Assembly (NCBI RefSeq): GCF_000819765.1
Contig: NZ_CDBT01000004.1
Span: forward strand, 141,722 to 198,803
Reading direction: 5' to 3'
DNA from: Aeromonas bivalvium
Lineage (GTDB): Bacteria; Pseudomonadota; Gammaproteobacteria; Enterobacterales; Aeromonadaceae
Length of the DNA: 57,082 bases
Shown: positions 27,412 through 38,168 of the stretch, piece by piece
Layout: every line of letters begins with the position of its first letter
Numbering within the stretch: the first letter of the stretch is position 1
Notes under the pieces: model-generated
The model's database searches: none
Told to the model about the DNA's origin: nothing
The model's input: the letters and a program-made list of their open reading frames with translations, nothing else
Made by a program: the position numbers and the translations under genes

Positions 27412-28881
27412 TTACCCCAACAAGGCGTGGGTGAGGACAAAGAGCCCGCCGGACAACAACATGGTCAGCGGCAGAGTCAGCACCCAGGCCATCAATATGG
27501 TCTTGATGGTCTGGCTTTGCAGGCCGGAGCGATTGGCCACCATGGTCCCCGCCACCGCCGAGGAGAGAATATGGGTGGTGGAGACCGGCATCCCGGTCAG
27601 GCTGGCGATCCCTATCGAGGTCGCCGCCGTGATCTGGGCCGCTATCCCCTGGCTGTAGGTCATGCCGCTCGAGCCTATCTTCTCTCCCACCGTGTACACG
27701 ATGCGCCGCCAGCCCACCATGGTGCCGCAGCCCAGGGCCAGGGCGATGGAGACGATGACCCAGGTCGGGGCATACTCGGCGGTCGAGGTCAGATCCTTGC
27801 GCCACTTGGCGAGATCGGTCAGCTCCTTGGCGGGCAGAGGCAGCTTGGTGGCCTTGCGGGCGGTGTCATCGACGCAGAGCAGCAGACGACGCACCTCGCG
27901 CCGCTCCTCCTGGCTCAGGCCATCATAACTGCGTACCTTGCCCAGCCGATCGTCCAGGGTCGCCATCACGGAGAGGGCGGCTCCCGCCTCGCAGTGACTC
28001 ACGGGGGCATGATTCACCCGCACGGGACGCTGGAAGTCGATAAGCCCGGTCAGTACCCCCTGGTTGCGCTGATAGATCTCGGTGATGCGCCTGTTGGCAT
28101 CCTGGGTCCTGTCTATGTCGTAGGGCCGGCTGCCCATGTCGAGGGCAAAGTAGGCGGGGGCCATGCAGATCAGCACCAGCATCACCAGGCCTATCCCCTT
28201 CTGGCCATCGTTGGAGCCGTGCACGAAGCTCACGCCCATGGCGGATGCCACCAGGGTCAGCCTTGCCCAGAAGGGCGGATGTTTCTTGCCATCCACCAGC
28301 AACCGCTCTTCCGGGGTCTTGTGGATCTTGCTGCCCAGCCATACCCGCTTGAGGGCGAGCAGCAGACCAGCCGCGATGATGAACCCCAGGGTGGGTGAAA
28401 CGATGAGCGAAAGCATGATGTCGATGGCTTTGCTCACATTGATCCCTTGGGTCAGGGGCTGATCGTTGATCCAGGCGTAGGCACCGCCCACTCCCAGAAT
28501 AGAGCCAATCAGGGTGTGGGAGCTGGAGGCCGGGATCCCGAAAAACCAGGTGCCCAGGTTCCAGACGATGGCCGAGAACAACAGGGAGAACACCATGATC
28601 AGACCCTGGCTCGAGTCCATGCCCAGCAGCAAGTCGATGGGCAGCAGATGAACGATGGCATAAGCCACCCCCAGGCCGCCGAGCATGACCCCGGCAAAGT
28701 TGAACAATCCTGAGGCCACCACCGCCATGTGGGCCGGCATGGCCTTGGTGTAGATCACGGTCGCCACCGCGTTGGCGGTATCGTGAAACCCATTGATGAA
28801 CTCATACGCCAGCACAAAGAGCACCGCCAGCGTCAGACCGATGAACCACCACACACCCAAACCGTTAATCATTTCCAGCAT
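27412..28881 (-). CDS. pit: Low-affinity inorganic phosphate transporter Pit
   Basis: This inner-membrane H+:phosphate (metal-phosphate) symporter has 489 aa (499 in E. coli PitA). The PiT signature occurs twice: EFINGFHDTANAVATVIYT near the start, and the SFVHGSNDGQKGIGL block in the middle. Paired IPASSSHTLIGSILG and MPVSTTHILSSAVAG are the inverted-repeat halves. A soluble loop (about 245-385) carries MGSRPYDIDRTQDANRRI. Start 28881 (MLEMINGLG) is chosen; ATG 28872 is possible. A further 19 in-frame codons upstream lack support. About 155 bp upstream is a second minus-strand terminator-like hairpin. Confidence 0.95.
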   Translation of the reverse strand: MLEMINGLGVWWFIGLTLAVLFVLAYEFINGFHDTANAVATVIYTKAMPAHMAVVASGLFNFAGVMLGGLGVAYAIVHLLPIDLLLGMDSSQGLIMVFSLLFSAIVWNLGTWFFGIPASSSHTLIGSILGVGGAYAWINDQPLTQGINVSKAIDIMLSLIVSPTLGFIIAAGLLLALKRVWLGSKIHKTPEERLLVDGKKHPPFWARLTLVASAMGVSFVHGSNDGQKGIGLVMLVLICMAPAYFALDMGSRPYDIDRTQDANRRITEIYQRNQGVLTGLIDFQRPVRVNHAPVSHCEAGAALSVMATLDDRLGKVRSYDGLSQEERREVRRLLLCVDDTARKATKLPLPAKELTDLAKWRKDLTSTAEYAPTWVIVSIALALGCGTMVGWRRIVYTVGEKIGSSGMTYSQGIAAQITAATSIGIASLTGMPVSTTHILSSAVAGTMVANRSGLQSQTIKTILMAWVLTLPLTMLLSGGLFVLTHALLG

Positions 28882-29033
28882 AAAGACGAACCTGTTGATG
28901 AGTTGCGCCGGATTATGCTCAGTTGACTCGGGGGACAATAGCCATCACTGCAATATTTCAGTCATAAAAATAAAGGGTATTTTCCATAACCGGGCGCGAA
29001 ACCAGGCGCCACGAGGCTATCAACAACTCGATA

Positions 29034-29072
29034 AAAAAAGGCCCTACATTGGCCTGTAGGGGCCATCTTTGG
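29034..29072 (-). terminator. Terminator-like hairpin in pit upstream region
   Basis: On the minus strand, GGCCCCTACA pairs (one bulge) with TGTAGGGCC and is followed by TTTTTTT. It lies after the dcd terminator and about 155 bp before the pit start, so it ends a short RNA or acts as a pit attenuator. Confidence 0.6.
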
Positions 29073-29294
29073 ATGGTGCGAGCAAGATCGGCGATAGTGG
29101 CGCTATCGCGCGATAAAAATCGTAAAAAACCACTACTTTATTGCAAAAAATATCGGCAGGATGCGCGCCTGTTGCCGTCAATCTTCCGCCAGGAGAGACG
29201 CCCCCGGACCGGGGCCCCCATGCGCTGGCGAGGAGGCGCCACTGAATGCCCAGGCCTGCAAGGTCACTCGTCACGGCAGTGACAAAACGACAGT

Positions 29295-29323
29295 GACAAA
29301 AAAGGCGCCACGGGGGCGCCTCG
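29295..29323 (-). terminator. Terminator of dcd
   Basis: The stem AGGCGCC/GGCGCCT has a short loop with six T on the minus strand, 18 nt past the dcd stop. Confidence 0.8.
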
Positions 29324-29340
29324 AGCAACACGACAGGGGA

Positions 29341-29922
29341 TCAGTCTTCACTGATGCGGCTCGCCACCGCCCCCTGCTGGCTCTTGTACTTGGCGTTCTC
29401 ACGCTTGTTGTAGGGCCGGGCGGCGGGGCCAGAGAGCATCTCGAAGTTGAGTGCCCCTATCTTCATCTTGGGACGCAGCGCCAGCGGCAGCTTGCCGCCG
29501 TTGTAGAACTCCAGCACGATGCGGCCGGACCAGCCCGGATCGATCCGGTGCGCGGTCACATGCACCATGAGTCCGAGGCGTGCCAGGGAAGAGCGCCCAT
29601 CGAGCCAGCCGACGATGTCGGCGGGCAGGGTCACGGATTCATAGGTCACCGCCAGGGCGAGCTGGCCCGGGTGCAGATAGAAGGCCTCGCCATCGGGAAT
29701 ATGGATCTCGTCGCTCATCACCCGATCGATGGCATCGGCCATCTCGCTGCCCGGGCCGCTCAGATCGATATACGGCGCCGTGTGGTCACGAAACACCCGA
29801 AACTCGTTGCCGAGCAGCACATCGACGCTGACTCCACTGATCCGCTCCACCCCGGGCCTGGGCTCGATGACAATCTTGCCCAGGTCCAGATGACGTTCGA
29901 TATCGGTATCACAAAGACGCAT
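29341..29922 (-). CDS. dcd: dCTP deaminase
   Basis: Dcd converts dCTP to dUTP, feeding dTMP synthesis through Dut. The 193-aa product equals E. coli in length. The block [21 protein letters not shown] and, after it, [13 protein letters not shown] contains the catalytic glutamate and the Arg/Ser residues that bind nucleotide. It starts [12 protein letters not shown] after AGGAGAG. It lies downstream of udk on the same strand, the E. coli udk-dcd order, but a strong hairpin between them suggests mostly separate transcripts. Confidence 0.97.
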   Translation of the reverse strand: MRLCDTDIERHLDLGKIVIEPRPGVERISGVSVDVLLGNEFRVFRDHTAPYIDLSGPGSEMADAIDRVMSDEIHIPDGEAFYLHPGQLALAVTYESVTLPADIVGWLDGRSSLARLGLMVHVTAHRIDPGWSGRIVLEFYNGGKLPLALRPKMKIGALNFEMLSGPAARPYNKRENAKYKSQQGAVASRISED

Positions 29923-29952
29923 TGCGCGACTCTCCTGACAAAAATGGCATGT

Positions 29953-29979
29953 AAAAAGAGCCGGGTCGTGACCCGGCTC
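29953..29979 (-). terminator. Terminator of udk
   Basis: A perfect 10-bp stem GAGCCGGGTC/GACCCGGCTC with a tight loop is followed by five T on the minus strand, 12 nt past the udk stop. Confidence 0.85.
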
Positions 29980-29991
29980 CCTGATATGTGC

Positions 29992-30636
29992 TCAACCGAC
30001 CAGCATGTGGCGGATGCGCGCCTTGAGCATGTCGATGGCGATGCGGTTCTTGCCGCCTCTGGGCACGATCACGTCGGCATATTGCTTGGACGGGTCGATA
30101 AACTGCAAGAACATGGGGCGCACCGTCTTCTGGTACTGCTTGAGCACGGAATCCATGGTACGACCCCGCTCCTGCACGTCACGCACCAGGCGACGCACCA
30201 GGCAGATGTCGAGGGGGGTATCCATGAAGATGGACGCATCCATCAGCTCACGCAGCCGGCTATCGGTCAGCAGCAGTATCCCTTCGAGGATGATCACCTT
30301 GCGGGGCGCGAAGTGACGGGTCTCGCTCATCCGGGTGTGTTCGGTGTAGGAGTACTGGGGGATCTCGACGCCACTGCCCTTGATCAGCTGCACCAGATGC
30401 TCCACCAACAGGCTGTGATCCATGGCGCTGGGGTGGTCATAGTTGGTCTTGACCCGCTCTTCCATGGTCAGATGGGTCTGATCCTTGTAGTAACAATCTT
30501 CGGAGATCACCCCGATCTCACCCGCCCCCAGTTCGGCCACCAGCTCTTCATAGATGGTCTGGGCGATGAGGCTCTTGCCGGACGCGGACGCCCCTGCAAT
30601 GGCGATGATCACACACGAGTGTTGAGTATCAGACAT
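29992..30636 (-). CDS. udk: Uridine/cytidine kinase
   Basis: Udk phosphorylates uridine and cytidine with GTP/ATP in pyrimidine salvage. The 214-aa product (213 in E. coli) has Walker [10 protein letters not shown] (15-23), the acidic [15 protein letters not shown] nucleoside-binding block, and [12 protein letters not shown] lid. A good promoter lies just upstream (30685-30713). It precedes dcd and follows apbC on the same strand. Confidence 0.97.
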   Translation of the reverse strand: MSDTQHSCVIIAIAGASASGKSLIAQTIYEELVAELGAGEIGVISEDCYYKDQTHLTMEERVKTNYDHPSAMDHSLLVEHLVQLIKGSGVEIPQYSYTEHTRMSETRHFAPRKVIILEGILLLTDSRLRELMDASIFMDTPLDICLVRRLVRDVQERGRTMDSVLKQYQKTVRPMFLQFIDPSKQYADVIVPRGGKNRIAIDMLKARIRHMLVG

Positions 30637-30684
30637 GACAAATACCTAAAAAAGAAGCGCTGCGGGAAAGGTTTAAACCGATCC

Positions 30685-30713
30685 ATTATATGGAAAAGGG
30701 GGGGAGCTGCCCA
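30685..30713 (-). promoter_or_regulatory. Putative sigma-70 promoter of udk
   Basis: On the minus strand, TGGGCA (30708-30713), 17 bp and a consensus TATAAT (30685-30690), about 50 bp before the udk start. Confidence 0.65.
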
Positions 30714-30745
30714 CCCCAAATCCCCACCGAACCGCCAACCGCCGA

Positions 30746-31828
30746 TTATTCATCCACCGCCAGGGTAAACAGGGGGGTCGCAATCGGTTTTCCGCTGAAA
30801 TAGAGGGCGGACGCCACCCGCCTGGCCAGCTTCATGTAGATCTGTGCCAACTCCCCCTCGGGGGCGAAGAAGACGGTCGGGCAACCATCGTCCAGGTGCT
30901 GGCGGATGTCGATGTGCAGGGGAAGCTGGCCAAGCAGCTCCAGGTGATACTGCTCCGCCATCTTCTGGCCACCGCCCGTGCCAAACAGGGGTTCATGATG
31001 TCCACAGGCGCTGCACACGTGGTAGCTCATGTTCTCTATGATACCGAGCACGGGCACATTGACCTTGTTGAACATGGCGATCCCCTTGCGGGCATCGGCC
31101 AGGGCCACGTCCTGGGGGGTGGTGACGATGAGGGCCCCCGAGGTCGGCACCTGCTGGGCCAGGGTGAGCTGGATATCCCCTGTGCCCGGCGGCATGTCCA
31201 CCACCAGATAGTCCAGCTCGCCCCAGCGGGTCTCGTGCAGGATCTGCGCCAGCGCCTTGCTCGCCATGGGGCCGCGCCAGATGGTGGCATCCTGCTCGGC
31301 CACCAGATAGCCGATGCTGTTGCTCTTGAGACCGCACGCCTCCACCGGCAACATGGTCTTGCCATCATGGCTGCTGGGGCGCTCCTGGCGCGAACCCAGC
31401 ATGGTGGGAATGGAGGGGCCATAGATGTCCGCATCCAGGATGGCGACCCGCGCCCCCTCTTTTTGCAGCGCCAGCGCCAGATTGACCGCCGTGGTGGACT
31501 TGCCCACTCCCCCCTTGCCGGACGCCACCACCAGTATGTTGCGAATGCCCTGCACCGCATTGAGCTGCTGGGCGCGGGGCATGCTGGCCACCTCGATATC
31601 GCACTGCCACTCTATCTGCTGCGCGCCGGTCAGGGTGCGCAGTCTGGCGTCAAACTCTTCCTTGATCTGTTCAAACCAGGAGAGGCCGGCAAAGGGGAGC
31701 ACCAGCCTGATCTGCAATGTCTGCTCCTGCTCGCTGACGGCGCGCACGAATCCGGCATCCACCAGATCCTTGCCCCACCCCATGGGTTTAAATTCGGCAA
31801 GTAGCTGTTTAACTGAATCAATCACCAT
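30746..31828 (-). CDS. apbC: Iron-sulfur cluster carrier protein ApbC (Mrp)
   Basis: This P-loop ATPase carries and delivers [Fe-S] clusters to apo-proteins. The 360-aa product has an N-terminal MIP18-like domain (about 1-80), a deviant Walker [11 protein letters not shown] (about 103-112), [14 protein letters not shown], and the cluster-binding CxxC in [12 protein letters not shown]. Start 31828 follows GGGGA. It is divergent from metG, as mrp is in E. coli, with a 163-bp shared upstream region. Confidence 0.96.
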   Translation of the reverse strand: MVIDSVKQLLAEFKPMGWGKDLVDAGFVRAVSEQEQTLQIRLVLPFAGLSWFEQIKEEFDARLRTLTGAQQIEWQCDIEVASMPRAQQLNAVQGIRNILVVASGKGGVGKSTTAVNLALALQKEGARVAILDADIYGPSIPTMLGSRQERPSSHDGKTMLPVEACGLKSNSIGYLVAEQDATIWRGPMASKALAQILHETRWGELDYLVVDMPPGTGDIQLTLAQQVPTSGALIVTTPQDVALADARKGIAMFNKVNVPVLGIIENMSYHVCSACGHHEPLFGTGGGQKMAEQYHLELLGQLPLHIDIRQHLDDGCPTVFFAPEGELAQIYMKLARRVASALYFSGKPIATPLFTLAVDE

Positions 31829-31991
31829 GAAATCCCCATTCGACTGTCTTTATGCTGAGGGTGGCCAGGGCGCCCGATGCAAAAGGGCTGGCCCCGTGCC
31901 CATCCAGGGCCACAGACCTAGGCAGGCTGCCCCCAATTCGGGTAACATGCACCGCACTGTATCATCCCAACAGGCACATCAAGAACGTATT

Positions 31992-34025
31992 ATGGCAACT
32001 GATCCCCGTACCATGCTGGTAACCTGCGCCCTCCCCTACGCCAATGGCTCCATTCACCTCGGCCACATGCTCGAACACATCCAGGCCGATATCTGGGTTC
32101 GTTATCAGCGAATGCGCGGCCATCAGGTGCATTTCATCTGTGCCGATGATGCCCATGGCACCCCCATCATGCTCAAGGCGCAGCAGATGGGCGTGACCCC
32201 GGAAGCGATGATCGCGGCCGTCTCCCAGGAGCATCAGACCGATTTTGCCGGTTTCAACATCAGCTTCGACAACTATCACTCCACCCACAGCGACGAGAAC
32301 CGCGAGCTGGCGGAGCTGATCTACGGTCGTCTGAAGGCGGGTGGCTTCATCAAGGGCCGCACCATCACCCAGCTGTTCGATCCGGAAAAATCCATGTTCC
32401 TGCCGGACAGATTCGTCAAGGGTACCTGCCCCAAGTGCAAGTCCCCCGAGCAATACGGTGACAACTGCGACAGCTGCGGCGCCACCTACAGCCCGACCGA
32501 ACTGATCGATCCCAAGTCCGCCGTCTCAGGCGCGACCCCTGTGATGAAGGATTCCGAACACTTCTTCTTCGATCTGCCCCAGTTCGAGCAGTGGCTCTCT
32601 GGCTGGGTGCGCAGCTCGGGCGCCATCCAGGAAGAGATGGCCAACAAGATGCAGGAGTGGTTCGAATCCGGCCTGCAGCAGTGGGACATCACCCGTGACG
32701 CCCCCTACTTCGGTTTCGAGATCCCCGGGGCACCGGGCAAGTACTTCTACGTCTGGCTCGATGCCCCCATCGGCTATATGGCGTCGTTCAAGAACCTGTG
32801 CAACAAGCGCGGCGATATCGACTTTGACAGCTACTGGCGCAAGGACTCCAGCGCCGAGCTCTATCACTTCATCGGCAAGGACATCGCCTACTTCCACTGC
32901 CTGTTCTGGCCCTCCATGCTGGAAGGGGCGGGTTTCCGCCAGCCGACCAAGGTGAACGTACACGGCTATGTAACCGTCAACGGCGCCAAGATGTCCAAGT
33001 CCAAGGGCACCTTCATCAAGGCCTCCACCTACCTCAATCACCTGGATCCCGAGTGCCTGCGTTACTACTACGCCGCCAAGCTCAACAGCCGCATCGACGA
33101 TCTGGACCTGAACCTGGATGACTTCGTGGCCCGGGTCAATGCCGACGTGGTCAACAAGCTGGTCAACCTGGCGTCTCGCAATGCCGGCTTCATCGCCAAG
33201 CGTTTCGACGGCAAGCTGGCCGCCACCTGCACCGAACCCGAACTCTACGCCGAATTCGCGAGCGCCCGCGCGTCCATCAGCGAAGCCTACGAGACCCGCG
33301 AGTTCAGCCGCGCCATCCGCGAGATCATGGCCCTGGCCGACAAGGCCAACCGCTACGTGGACGACAAGGCTCCTTGGGTATTGGCCAAGAAAGAAGGCAT
33401 GGATGACGAACTGCAGGCGGTCTGCTCCGTCGGCATCAACCTGTTCCGGGTGCTGATGGCCTACCTCAAGCCCGTCATGCCCAAGCTGGCCGAGCGCGCC
33501 GAAGCCTTCCTGGGGGAGACCCTCAGCTGGGACGGTATCGCCGCGCCCCTGGTCAACCACACCGTTGCCCCGTTCAAGGCCCTCTTCTCCCGCATCGAAC
33601 CGGCCAGGATTGAGGCCATGATCGAGGCGTCCAAGGAAGATCTGGCCAAGGAGCAGGCACCGAAAGTGACCGGTCCCCTGGCGGACGACCCCATCAGTGA
33701 CACCATCAGCTATGAGGATTTTGCCAAGATTGACCTGAGGGTGGCCCTCATCAAGAAGGCAGAAGCGGTACCGGAAGCGGACAAGCTGCTCAAGCTGCAA
33801 CTCGATCTCGGCGGCGAGACCCGCCAGGTGTTCGCCGGCATCAAGTCCGCCTACAACCCGGAAGATCTGGAAGGCAAGCTGACCGTGATGGTGGCCAACC
33901 TGGCGCCGCGCAAGATGCGTTTCGGCATGTCCGAGGGCATGGTGCTGGCGGCGGGCCCGGGCGGCAAGGATCTCTGGATCCTGGAGCCCCAGGCTGGCGC
34001 CCAGCCTGGCATGCGGGTCAAGTGA
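31992..34025 (+). CDS. metG: Methionyl-tRNA synthetase
   Basis: This class I synthetase charges initiator and elongator tRNA-Met. The 677-aa product equals E. coli. It shows the HIGH-type motif [10 protein letters not shown], zinc knuckle [17 protein letters not shown] (about 146-162), KMSKSKGTF (KMSKS), and a C-terminal tRNA-binding (EMAP II-like) domain from about residue 575 ([11 protein letters not shown]). Start [19 protein letters not shown]; the long in-frame region before it overlaps apbC and is not coding. Confidence 0.97.
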   Translation: MATDPRTMLVTCALPYANGSIHLGHMLEHIQADIWVRYQRMRGHQVHFICADDAHGTPIMLKAQQMGVTPEAMIAAVSQEHQTDFAGFNISFDNYHSTHSDENRELAELIYGRLKAGGFIKGRTITQLFDPEKSMFLPDRFVKGTCPKCKSPEQYGDNCDSCGATYSPTELIDPKSAVSGATPVMKDSEHFFFDLPQFEQWLSGWVRSSGAIQEEMANKMQEWFESGLQQWDITRDAPYFGFEIPGAPGKYFYVWLDAPIGYMASFKNLCNKRGDIDFDSYWRKDSSAELYHFIGKDIAYFHCLFWPSMLEGAGFRQPTKVNVHGYVTVNGAKMSKSKGTFIKASTYLNHLDPECLRYYYAAKLNSRIDDLDLNLDDFVARVNADVVNKLVNLASRNAGFIAKRFDGKLAATCTEPELYAEFASARASISEAYETREFSRAIREIMALADKANRYVDDKAPWVLAKKEGMDDELQAVCSVGINLFRVLMAYLKPVMPKLAERAEAFLGETLSWDGIAAPLVNHTVAPFKALFSRIEPARIEAMIEASKEDLAKEQAPKVTGPLADDPISDTISYEDFAKIDLRVALIKKAEAVPEADKLLKLQLDLGGETRQVFAGIKSAYNPEDLEGKLTVMVANLAPRKMRFGMSEGMVLAAGPGGKDLWILEPQAGAQPGMRVK

Positions 34026-34056
34026 TCACGCCAGGGCAATAGCCATGAGATGACGA

Positions 34057-34085
34057 AGCGAGGGGCAGATGCCCCTCGCTTTTTT
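34057..34085 (+). terminator. Terminator of metG
   Basis: A perfect 10-bp stem AGCGAGGGGC/GCCCCTCGCT with an AGAT loop is followed by TTTTT, 31 nt past the metG stop. Confidence 0.9.
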
Positions 34086-34133
34086 CATGCTTCCCCACGG
34101 CGCTCCCCGCTGGATGGTCGTGGGCCTCCTGTG

Positions 34134-34958
34134 CTACTCGTCCCCCTTGAGCATCAGCAGGCTGAGCCCCACCAGCTCGCCGCGCTGGCAGGAGAGCCGT
34201 TGCAACTGCCAGCGCCCCTTCTTGCGCAGGGCCCGCAACAGGCGCTGCTGCTTGGGGGTGCTCTTCTCCCGGCGCAGCCGCTTGTACCACTGCCGACCAT
34301 CCTGCAACTGGCCGAGCTGCTCCTGCCAGCGTCCGAGCAGGGCGAGCCACTCGGGATCCCCCGCCCCCATGGCCACCAACAACTCGGTGCCATAACGAAT
34401 CTGCTTTATCTCCAGCCTGACCTTGTGCCACTGACGCAGCAGCTTGTCGTTGCTGAGCTTGCGGGATTTGGCGCTCTGCTCATCCTCTATCCGGTTGAGC
34501 AGCAGGCTCAGGCGCAGCCCAAGCTGGAGCCGATACCAGGGCAGTGGATCGAAACCGGCCGGCACCTGCGCCACCCCATCGAGCCACTCATCGAGGGAAA
34601 CCGCCAGCATGGGCACCCTGGGCTGCGCCTGTACCATGGCTTGGGACACCCTGCCCGCCTTGCTCTGCTCCTCGCTCCTGGCGCCGGTCCGCTTGTGGAC
34701 GAACTGGCTGGCATAGACCTGCTCATCGCGCAGGGCAGAGAGGCGAGTCACCGCCTTTTGCAGCCGACGCTCCAGCCTGGGGTCATGGATGAGCGGGCGC
34801 CAGAGCGCCAACAGGGCATGGAGTCGACGGGCCGCGATGCGGTAGCCATGCACCTGCTCCATGTCGGCCTGCTGGCGCAGCGCCAGGGTCGAGGCCCAGT
34901 AGTGATTGATGAGGGTATGCGCCTGACCGAGCAGCCGCTCCCGCAAGGGGTCATCCAT
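34134..34958 (-). CDS. CHAD domain protein
   Basis: The 274-aa helical protein is rich in Arg, Lys and His. The two hallmark stretches of CHAD (conserved histidine alpha-helical domain) are visible: VHGYRIAARRLHALL (about 36-50) and VRLEIKQIRYGTELL in the second half. CHAD domains bind inorganic polyphosphate through these basic helices and often accompany polyphosphate or CYTH enzymes; none is adjacent here. It lies 52 nt after the acylphosphatase gene on the same strand, so they may be cotranscribed. Confidence 0.85.
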   Translation of the reverse strand: MDDPLRERLLGQAHTLINHYWASTLALRQQADMEQVHGYRIAARRLHALLALWRPLIHDPRLERRLQKAVTRLSALRDEQVYASQFVHKRTGARSEEQSKAGRVSQAMVQAQPRVPMLAVSLDEWLDGVAQVPAGFDPLPWYRLQLGLRLSLLLNRIEDEQSAKSRKLSNDKLLRQWHKVRLEIKQIRYGTELLVAMGAGDPEWLALLGRWQEQLGQLQDGRQWYKRLRREKSTPKQQRLLRALRKKGRWQLQRLSCQRGELVGLSLLMLKGDE

Positions 34959-35010
34959 GAATCTCTCCTCTGCTTGTCCATGCTCGCCACCTCATCGGTC
35001 GGGATGGCGT

Positions 35011-35283
35011 CTAGTTGGTATGAAAGCCCGCTCGCACCTCTCCTTCATGGGGCTGGCATGAGATGTGACTCACCTCGGCGGTGCGGGGGCCATGTTCGAG
35101 CCAGCCGAGCATCATCTGGACCTGCTCGGCCGGGCCGCACAGCAGGACCTCCACCGAGCCATCCTCCAGGTTGTAGGCATGTCCCCTCAGTCCCAGTTGC
35201 AGGGCCCGCTCCTGGGTGAAATAGCGAAACCCCACCCCCTGAACCCGTCCAAACACCCGGACGGAAAACGCTTGCTCTCCCAT
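35011..35283 (-). CDS. yccX: Acylphosphatase
   Basis: The 90-aa alpha/beta sandwich enzyme hydrolyses acyl phosphates. The signature GRVQGVGFRYFTQ contains the catalytic arginine, and the substrate-positioning Asn is in GHAYNLEDGSVEV. E. coli YccX is 92 aa and its gene is close to rlmI (yccW), as here, though a chemoreceptor gene now separates them. The start codon is 65 nt from the GTG alternative start of the divergent chemoreceptor. Confidence 0.95.
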   Translation of the reverse strand: MGEQAFSVRVFGRVQGVGFRYFTQERALQLGLRGHAYNLEDGSVEVLLCGPAEQVQMMLGWLEHGPRTAEVSHISCQPHEGEVRAGFHTN

Positions 35284-35368
35284 TTATCACACCTTTCGCT
35301 TTAGCAATGAGACAGGAGGCCGATAGTGATGGCCGACACTCTCTGTTGTGCAGGATGCAAATACCATT

Positions 35369-36799
35369 ATGAAAGAAGTTAAGTTTCGCTGGGTTGACCG
35401 CTATCTCATTCATCTCACCATCAGTGAAAAATTCCTCATCACCTTCTGGTGTCCGCTCATCTTCATCGCCCTGCTCTCCTGGTATCTGCTCAGCCATGGT
35501 CATGACAGACAGATGGAACTGCGCCTCGAGGCCCTCAAGAGCCGGGTCGAGACCACGGCGCAACTGGTGAGCCAGCAACCCAGCCTGAGCCTGCCAGCGG
35601 ACTTGCGCCTTGGCGCGGCCAGCGCCCCTGGCCTGAGCGAGCAAGGGGGGATCTATCAGATCAGCGCCAGCGCCGGCCAGGCCGGTTACCTCACCGGAAC
35701 CCTGGATGCCAGCCAGTTCTCCCCCTGGGATAACCAGGGCAGCACCCTCACCATCATAGCCCTGGTCGCCGCCCTGTTGGCGCTGGTGACCCACTATCTG
35801 ATGACCTTCGTCTCCGGCGCCCTCTACTCCACCAACAAGGCGCTGCAGACCGTGGCCGATGGCGACCTGACCCATCGCCTCAACTTCTTTCCGGTACGGG
35901 ACGAGTTCTCGGTATTGGCGGGCAGCATAGACAGGTTCACCGATCGCCAGCACAAGATAGTGCAACTGGTGGAGGAGTCTGCCGAGGCACTGGGTCTGGC
36001 CGCCGACGAGTTTCGCGACCATGCCAGCGAGGGGGAATCCCTCGCCATGGCCCAGCGCCAGCACATGGACTCCCTGGCCGCCGCCATGGAGCAGATGTCT
36101 GCGGCGATCCGCGAAGTGGCACGCAACGCCAACGACTCCCTGAGCCAGACCCGCCAATCGAGCGAAGAGGCGGCCCAGGGGGCAGACAGGGTGGCGCGCA
36201 CCATTTCGGCCATCACCACCCTCGCCACCGAGATTGGCAATGCCTCCGGCGCCGTGGAGCGGTTGACCCACAACGCCAATCGCATCAACGAGGTGATCGC
36301 CGTCATCAACGCCATCTCCCAGCAGACCAACCTGCTGGCCCTCAACGCCGCCATCGAGGCCGCCCGCGCCGGGGAGCAGGGTCGCGGCTTCGCGGTGGTG
36401 GCCGACGAGGTGCGCACCCTGGCCAGCCGCACCCAGCAGGCCACGGTGGAGATCCAGCAGATGATAGAGGAGCTGCAGGGGGGCACCAACGCCCTCAACG
36501 ACATCATGGAGAAGACGGTCGAGCGGGCCGAGCACAGCCAGCGCCTCATCAGCGAGGTGGGCCTGGATATCGACAAACTCAGCCACCACAGCAGCGCCGT
36601 GCTGGAGATGAGCACCCAGATAGCCACCGCCTCCGAGCAGCAGAGCTCGGTGGCCGAGGAGATCAGCCGCAACCTGGATCAGGTGCGCAGCGAGGCGGGT
36701 CAGGTGGAAGAATCCGCCAGTGCCGCCGTGGCGGGCACCCAGGGTCTCAAGGGCACCGCCAGCGAACTGGCCCAGGCCCTGCGTGGTCTCAAGATCTGA
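35369..36799 (+). CDS. Methyl-accepting chemotaxis protein
   Basis: This transmembrane chemoreceptor signals to CheA/CheW. It has TM1 (about 20-42), a small periplasmic sensor of about 80 residues, TM2 (about 127-148), HAMP (about 150-200) and a cytoplasmic signalling domain. The hairpin tip is [20 protein letters not shown], followed by [18 protein letters not shown]. No C-terminal CheR-docking pentapeptide is seen (ends LRGLKI). The ligand cannot be inferred. A GTG at 35348 would add seven residues; ATG is preferred, although its AGGA is 13 nt away. It is followed by its own terminator. Confidence 0.92.
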   Translation: MKEVKFRWVDRYLIHLTISEKFLITFWCPLIFIALLSWYLLSHGHDRQMELRLEALKSRVETTAQLVSQQPSLSLPADLRLGAASAPGLSEQGGIYQISASAGQAGYLTGTLDASQFSPWDNQGSTLTIIALVAALLALVTHYLMTFVSGALYSTNKALQTVADGDLTHRLNFFPVRDEFSVLAGSIDRFTDRQHKIVQLVEESAEALGLAADEFRDHASEGESLAMAQRQHMDSLAAAMEQMSAAIREVARNANDSLSQTRQSSEEAAQGADRVARTISAITTLATEIGNASGAVERLTHNANRINEVIAVINAISQQTNLLALNAAIEAARAGEQGRGFAVVADEVRTLASRTQQATVEIQQMIEELQGGTNALNDIMEKTVERAEHSQRLISEVGLDIDKLSHHSSAVLEMSTQIATASEQQSSVAEEISRNLDQVRSEAGQVEESASAAVAGTQGLKGTASELAQALRGLKI

Positions 36800-36839
36800 G
36801 GCTGGACCTCAGTGCGACGTTTTCTTTGAGTTTTCAGGA

Positions 36840-36868
36840 GGGGCCACATAGAATGTGGCCCCTTTTCT
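36840..36868 (+). terminator. Terminator of chemoreceptor gene
   Basis: A perfect 10-bp stem GGGGCCACAT/ATGTGGCCCC with a 3-nt loop, then TTTTCTTT. Confidence 0.9.
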
Positions 36869-36889
36869 TTCGACCATCTGGCAACTCCC

Positions 36890-38083
36890 ATGAGCGCTTC
36901 CATCTATCTCGTCAAAGGCCGCGAAAAATCCCTGCTGCGCCGTCACCCCTGGATCTTCTCCAAGGGGATCGACAAGGTGCAGGGCCACCCCATCGATGGC
37001 GATACCGTCGAGATCTACTCAAACGATGGCAAGTGGCTCGCCCGCGGCGCCTGGTCCGGCAGCTCCCAGATCCGTGCCCGGGTCTGGACCTTCGACAAGG
37101 ACGAAACCGTCGATCTCGACTTCTTTATCCGTCGCCTCAAGTATGCCCAGGAGTCACGGGACCCGCTGATCAAGCGTCAGGGCCTCACCGGCTATCGCCT
37201 GTGCGCCGCCGAATCCGACGGCCTGCCGGGCCTGACCATAGACCGTTACGCCGATTTCCTGGTGTGCCAGATCCTCTCTGCCGGTGCCGAGTTCCAGCGG
37301 GACCTCATCACCCAGGCCCTGCGTACCCTCTACCCCGAGTGCAGCATCTATGAGCGCTCCGACGTGGCGGTGCGCAAGAAGGAAGGGCTCAAAGAGCGCA
37401 CCGGCGTCATCCATGGCGAGACCCCGACCGAGCCTGTGGTGATCGAGGAGAACGGCGGCGTCAAGATCCTGGTGGACATCCGCAACGGCCACAAGACCGG
37501 CTTCTATCTGGATCAGCGGGACAACCGCCAGGCCGCCGCCAAGTACACCGAAGGCAAGCGGGTGCTCAACTGCTTCTGCTACACCGGCGGCTTTGGCGTC
37601 TATGCCCTCAAGGGCGGCGCCCGTGAGGTGGTCAACGTCGATCTCTCCCAGAATGCCCTGGACATAGCCCGCCAGAACGCCGAGCTCAATGGTCTGGATA
37701 CCAGCACCACCCAGTTCGTGCGCCACGACGTGTTCAAGCTGCTGCGGGAATACCGGGAGAAGGGCGAGAAGTTCGATGTCATCGTGCTGGATCCGCCGAA
37801 ATTTGCCGAGAGCAAGGCCCAGCTGCTGGGTGCCTGTCGCGGCTACAAGGACATCAACATGCTGGCGTTCCAGCTGCTGGCGCCGGGTGGTGTGCTCTTG
37901 ACCTACTCCTGCTCCGGCCTGATGGAGCAGAGCCTGTTCCAGAAGATAGTGGCCGATGCGGCCCTCGATGCCGGTCGCGATGCCCAGATCCTGGAGCTGC
38001 TCTCCCAGGCTTCCGATCACCCCATCGGCACCGCCTACCCGGAAGGCTTCTACCTCAAGGGGCTGGTGGTGCGCGCCCGCTGA
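36890..38083 (+). CDS. rlmI: 23S rRNA m5C1962 methyltransferase RlmI
   Basis: RlmI methylates C1962 of 23S rRNA using S-adenosylmethionine. The 397-aa product (396 in E. coli) has an N-terminal PUA domain ([20 protein letters not shown]) and a Rossmann domain with [14 protein letters not shown], and [11 protein letters not shown] at the catalytic loop. Late cysteine LTYSCSGLM is the family's catalytic Cys position. Start MSASIY lies 21 nt after the preceding terminator stem, so the promoter may lie within or before the chemoreceptor gene end. Confidence 0.95.
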   Translation: MSASIYLVKGREKSLLRRHPWIFSKGIDKVQGHPIDGDTVEIYSNDGKWLARGAWSGSSQIRARVWTFDKDETVDLDFFIRRLKYAQESRDPLIKRQGLTGYRLCAAESDGLPGLTIDRYADFLVCQILSAGAEFQRDLITQALRTLYPECSIYERSDVAVRKKEGLKERTGVIHGETPTEPVVIEENGGVKILVDIRNGHKTGFYLDQRDNRQAAAKYTEGKRVLNCFCYTGGFGVYALKGGAREVVNVDLSQNALDIARQNAELNGLDTSTTQFVRHDVFKLLREYREKGEKFDVIVLDPPKFAESKAQLLGACRGYKDINMLAFQLLAPGGVLLTYSCSGLMEQSLFQKIVADAALDAGRDAQILELLSQASDHPIGTAYPEGFYLKGLVVRAR

Positions 38084-38127
38084 TCCTGGCGACGACACCA
38101 ATCTGCATTGCATGAATGTCGCCAATA

Positions 38128-38156
38128 AAAAGGCCGCCCAACAGGCGGCCTTTTCG
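38128..38156 (+). terminator. Terminator of rlmI
   Basis: An 11-bp stem AAAAGGCCGCC/GGCGGCCTTTT with a 5-nt loop. Its A and T ends could also serve the converging minus-strand gene. Confidence 0.85.
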
Positions 38157-38168
38157 TTATCGGTTGTA

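Larger units (their letters stand above)
28882..29340. other. 459-bp pit upstream region
   Basis: The gap contains, on the minus strand, the dcd terminator (29295-29323), a possible promoter (TTGCAA-N16-TACGAT near 29109-29136), an inverted repeat GCGATAG-N5-CTATCGC at 29089-29107, a second terminator hairpin (29034-29072) and the pit leader. No protein gene is seen. Confidence 0.5.
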
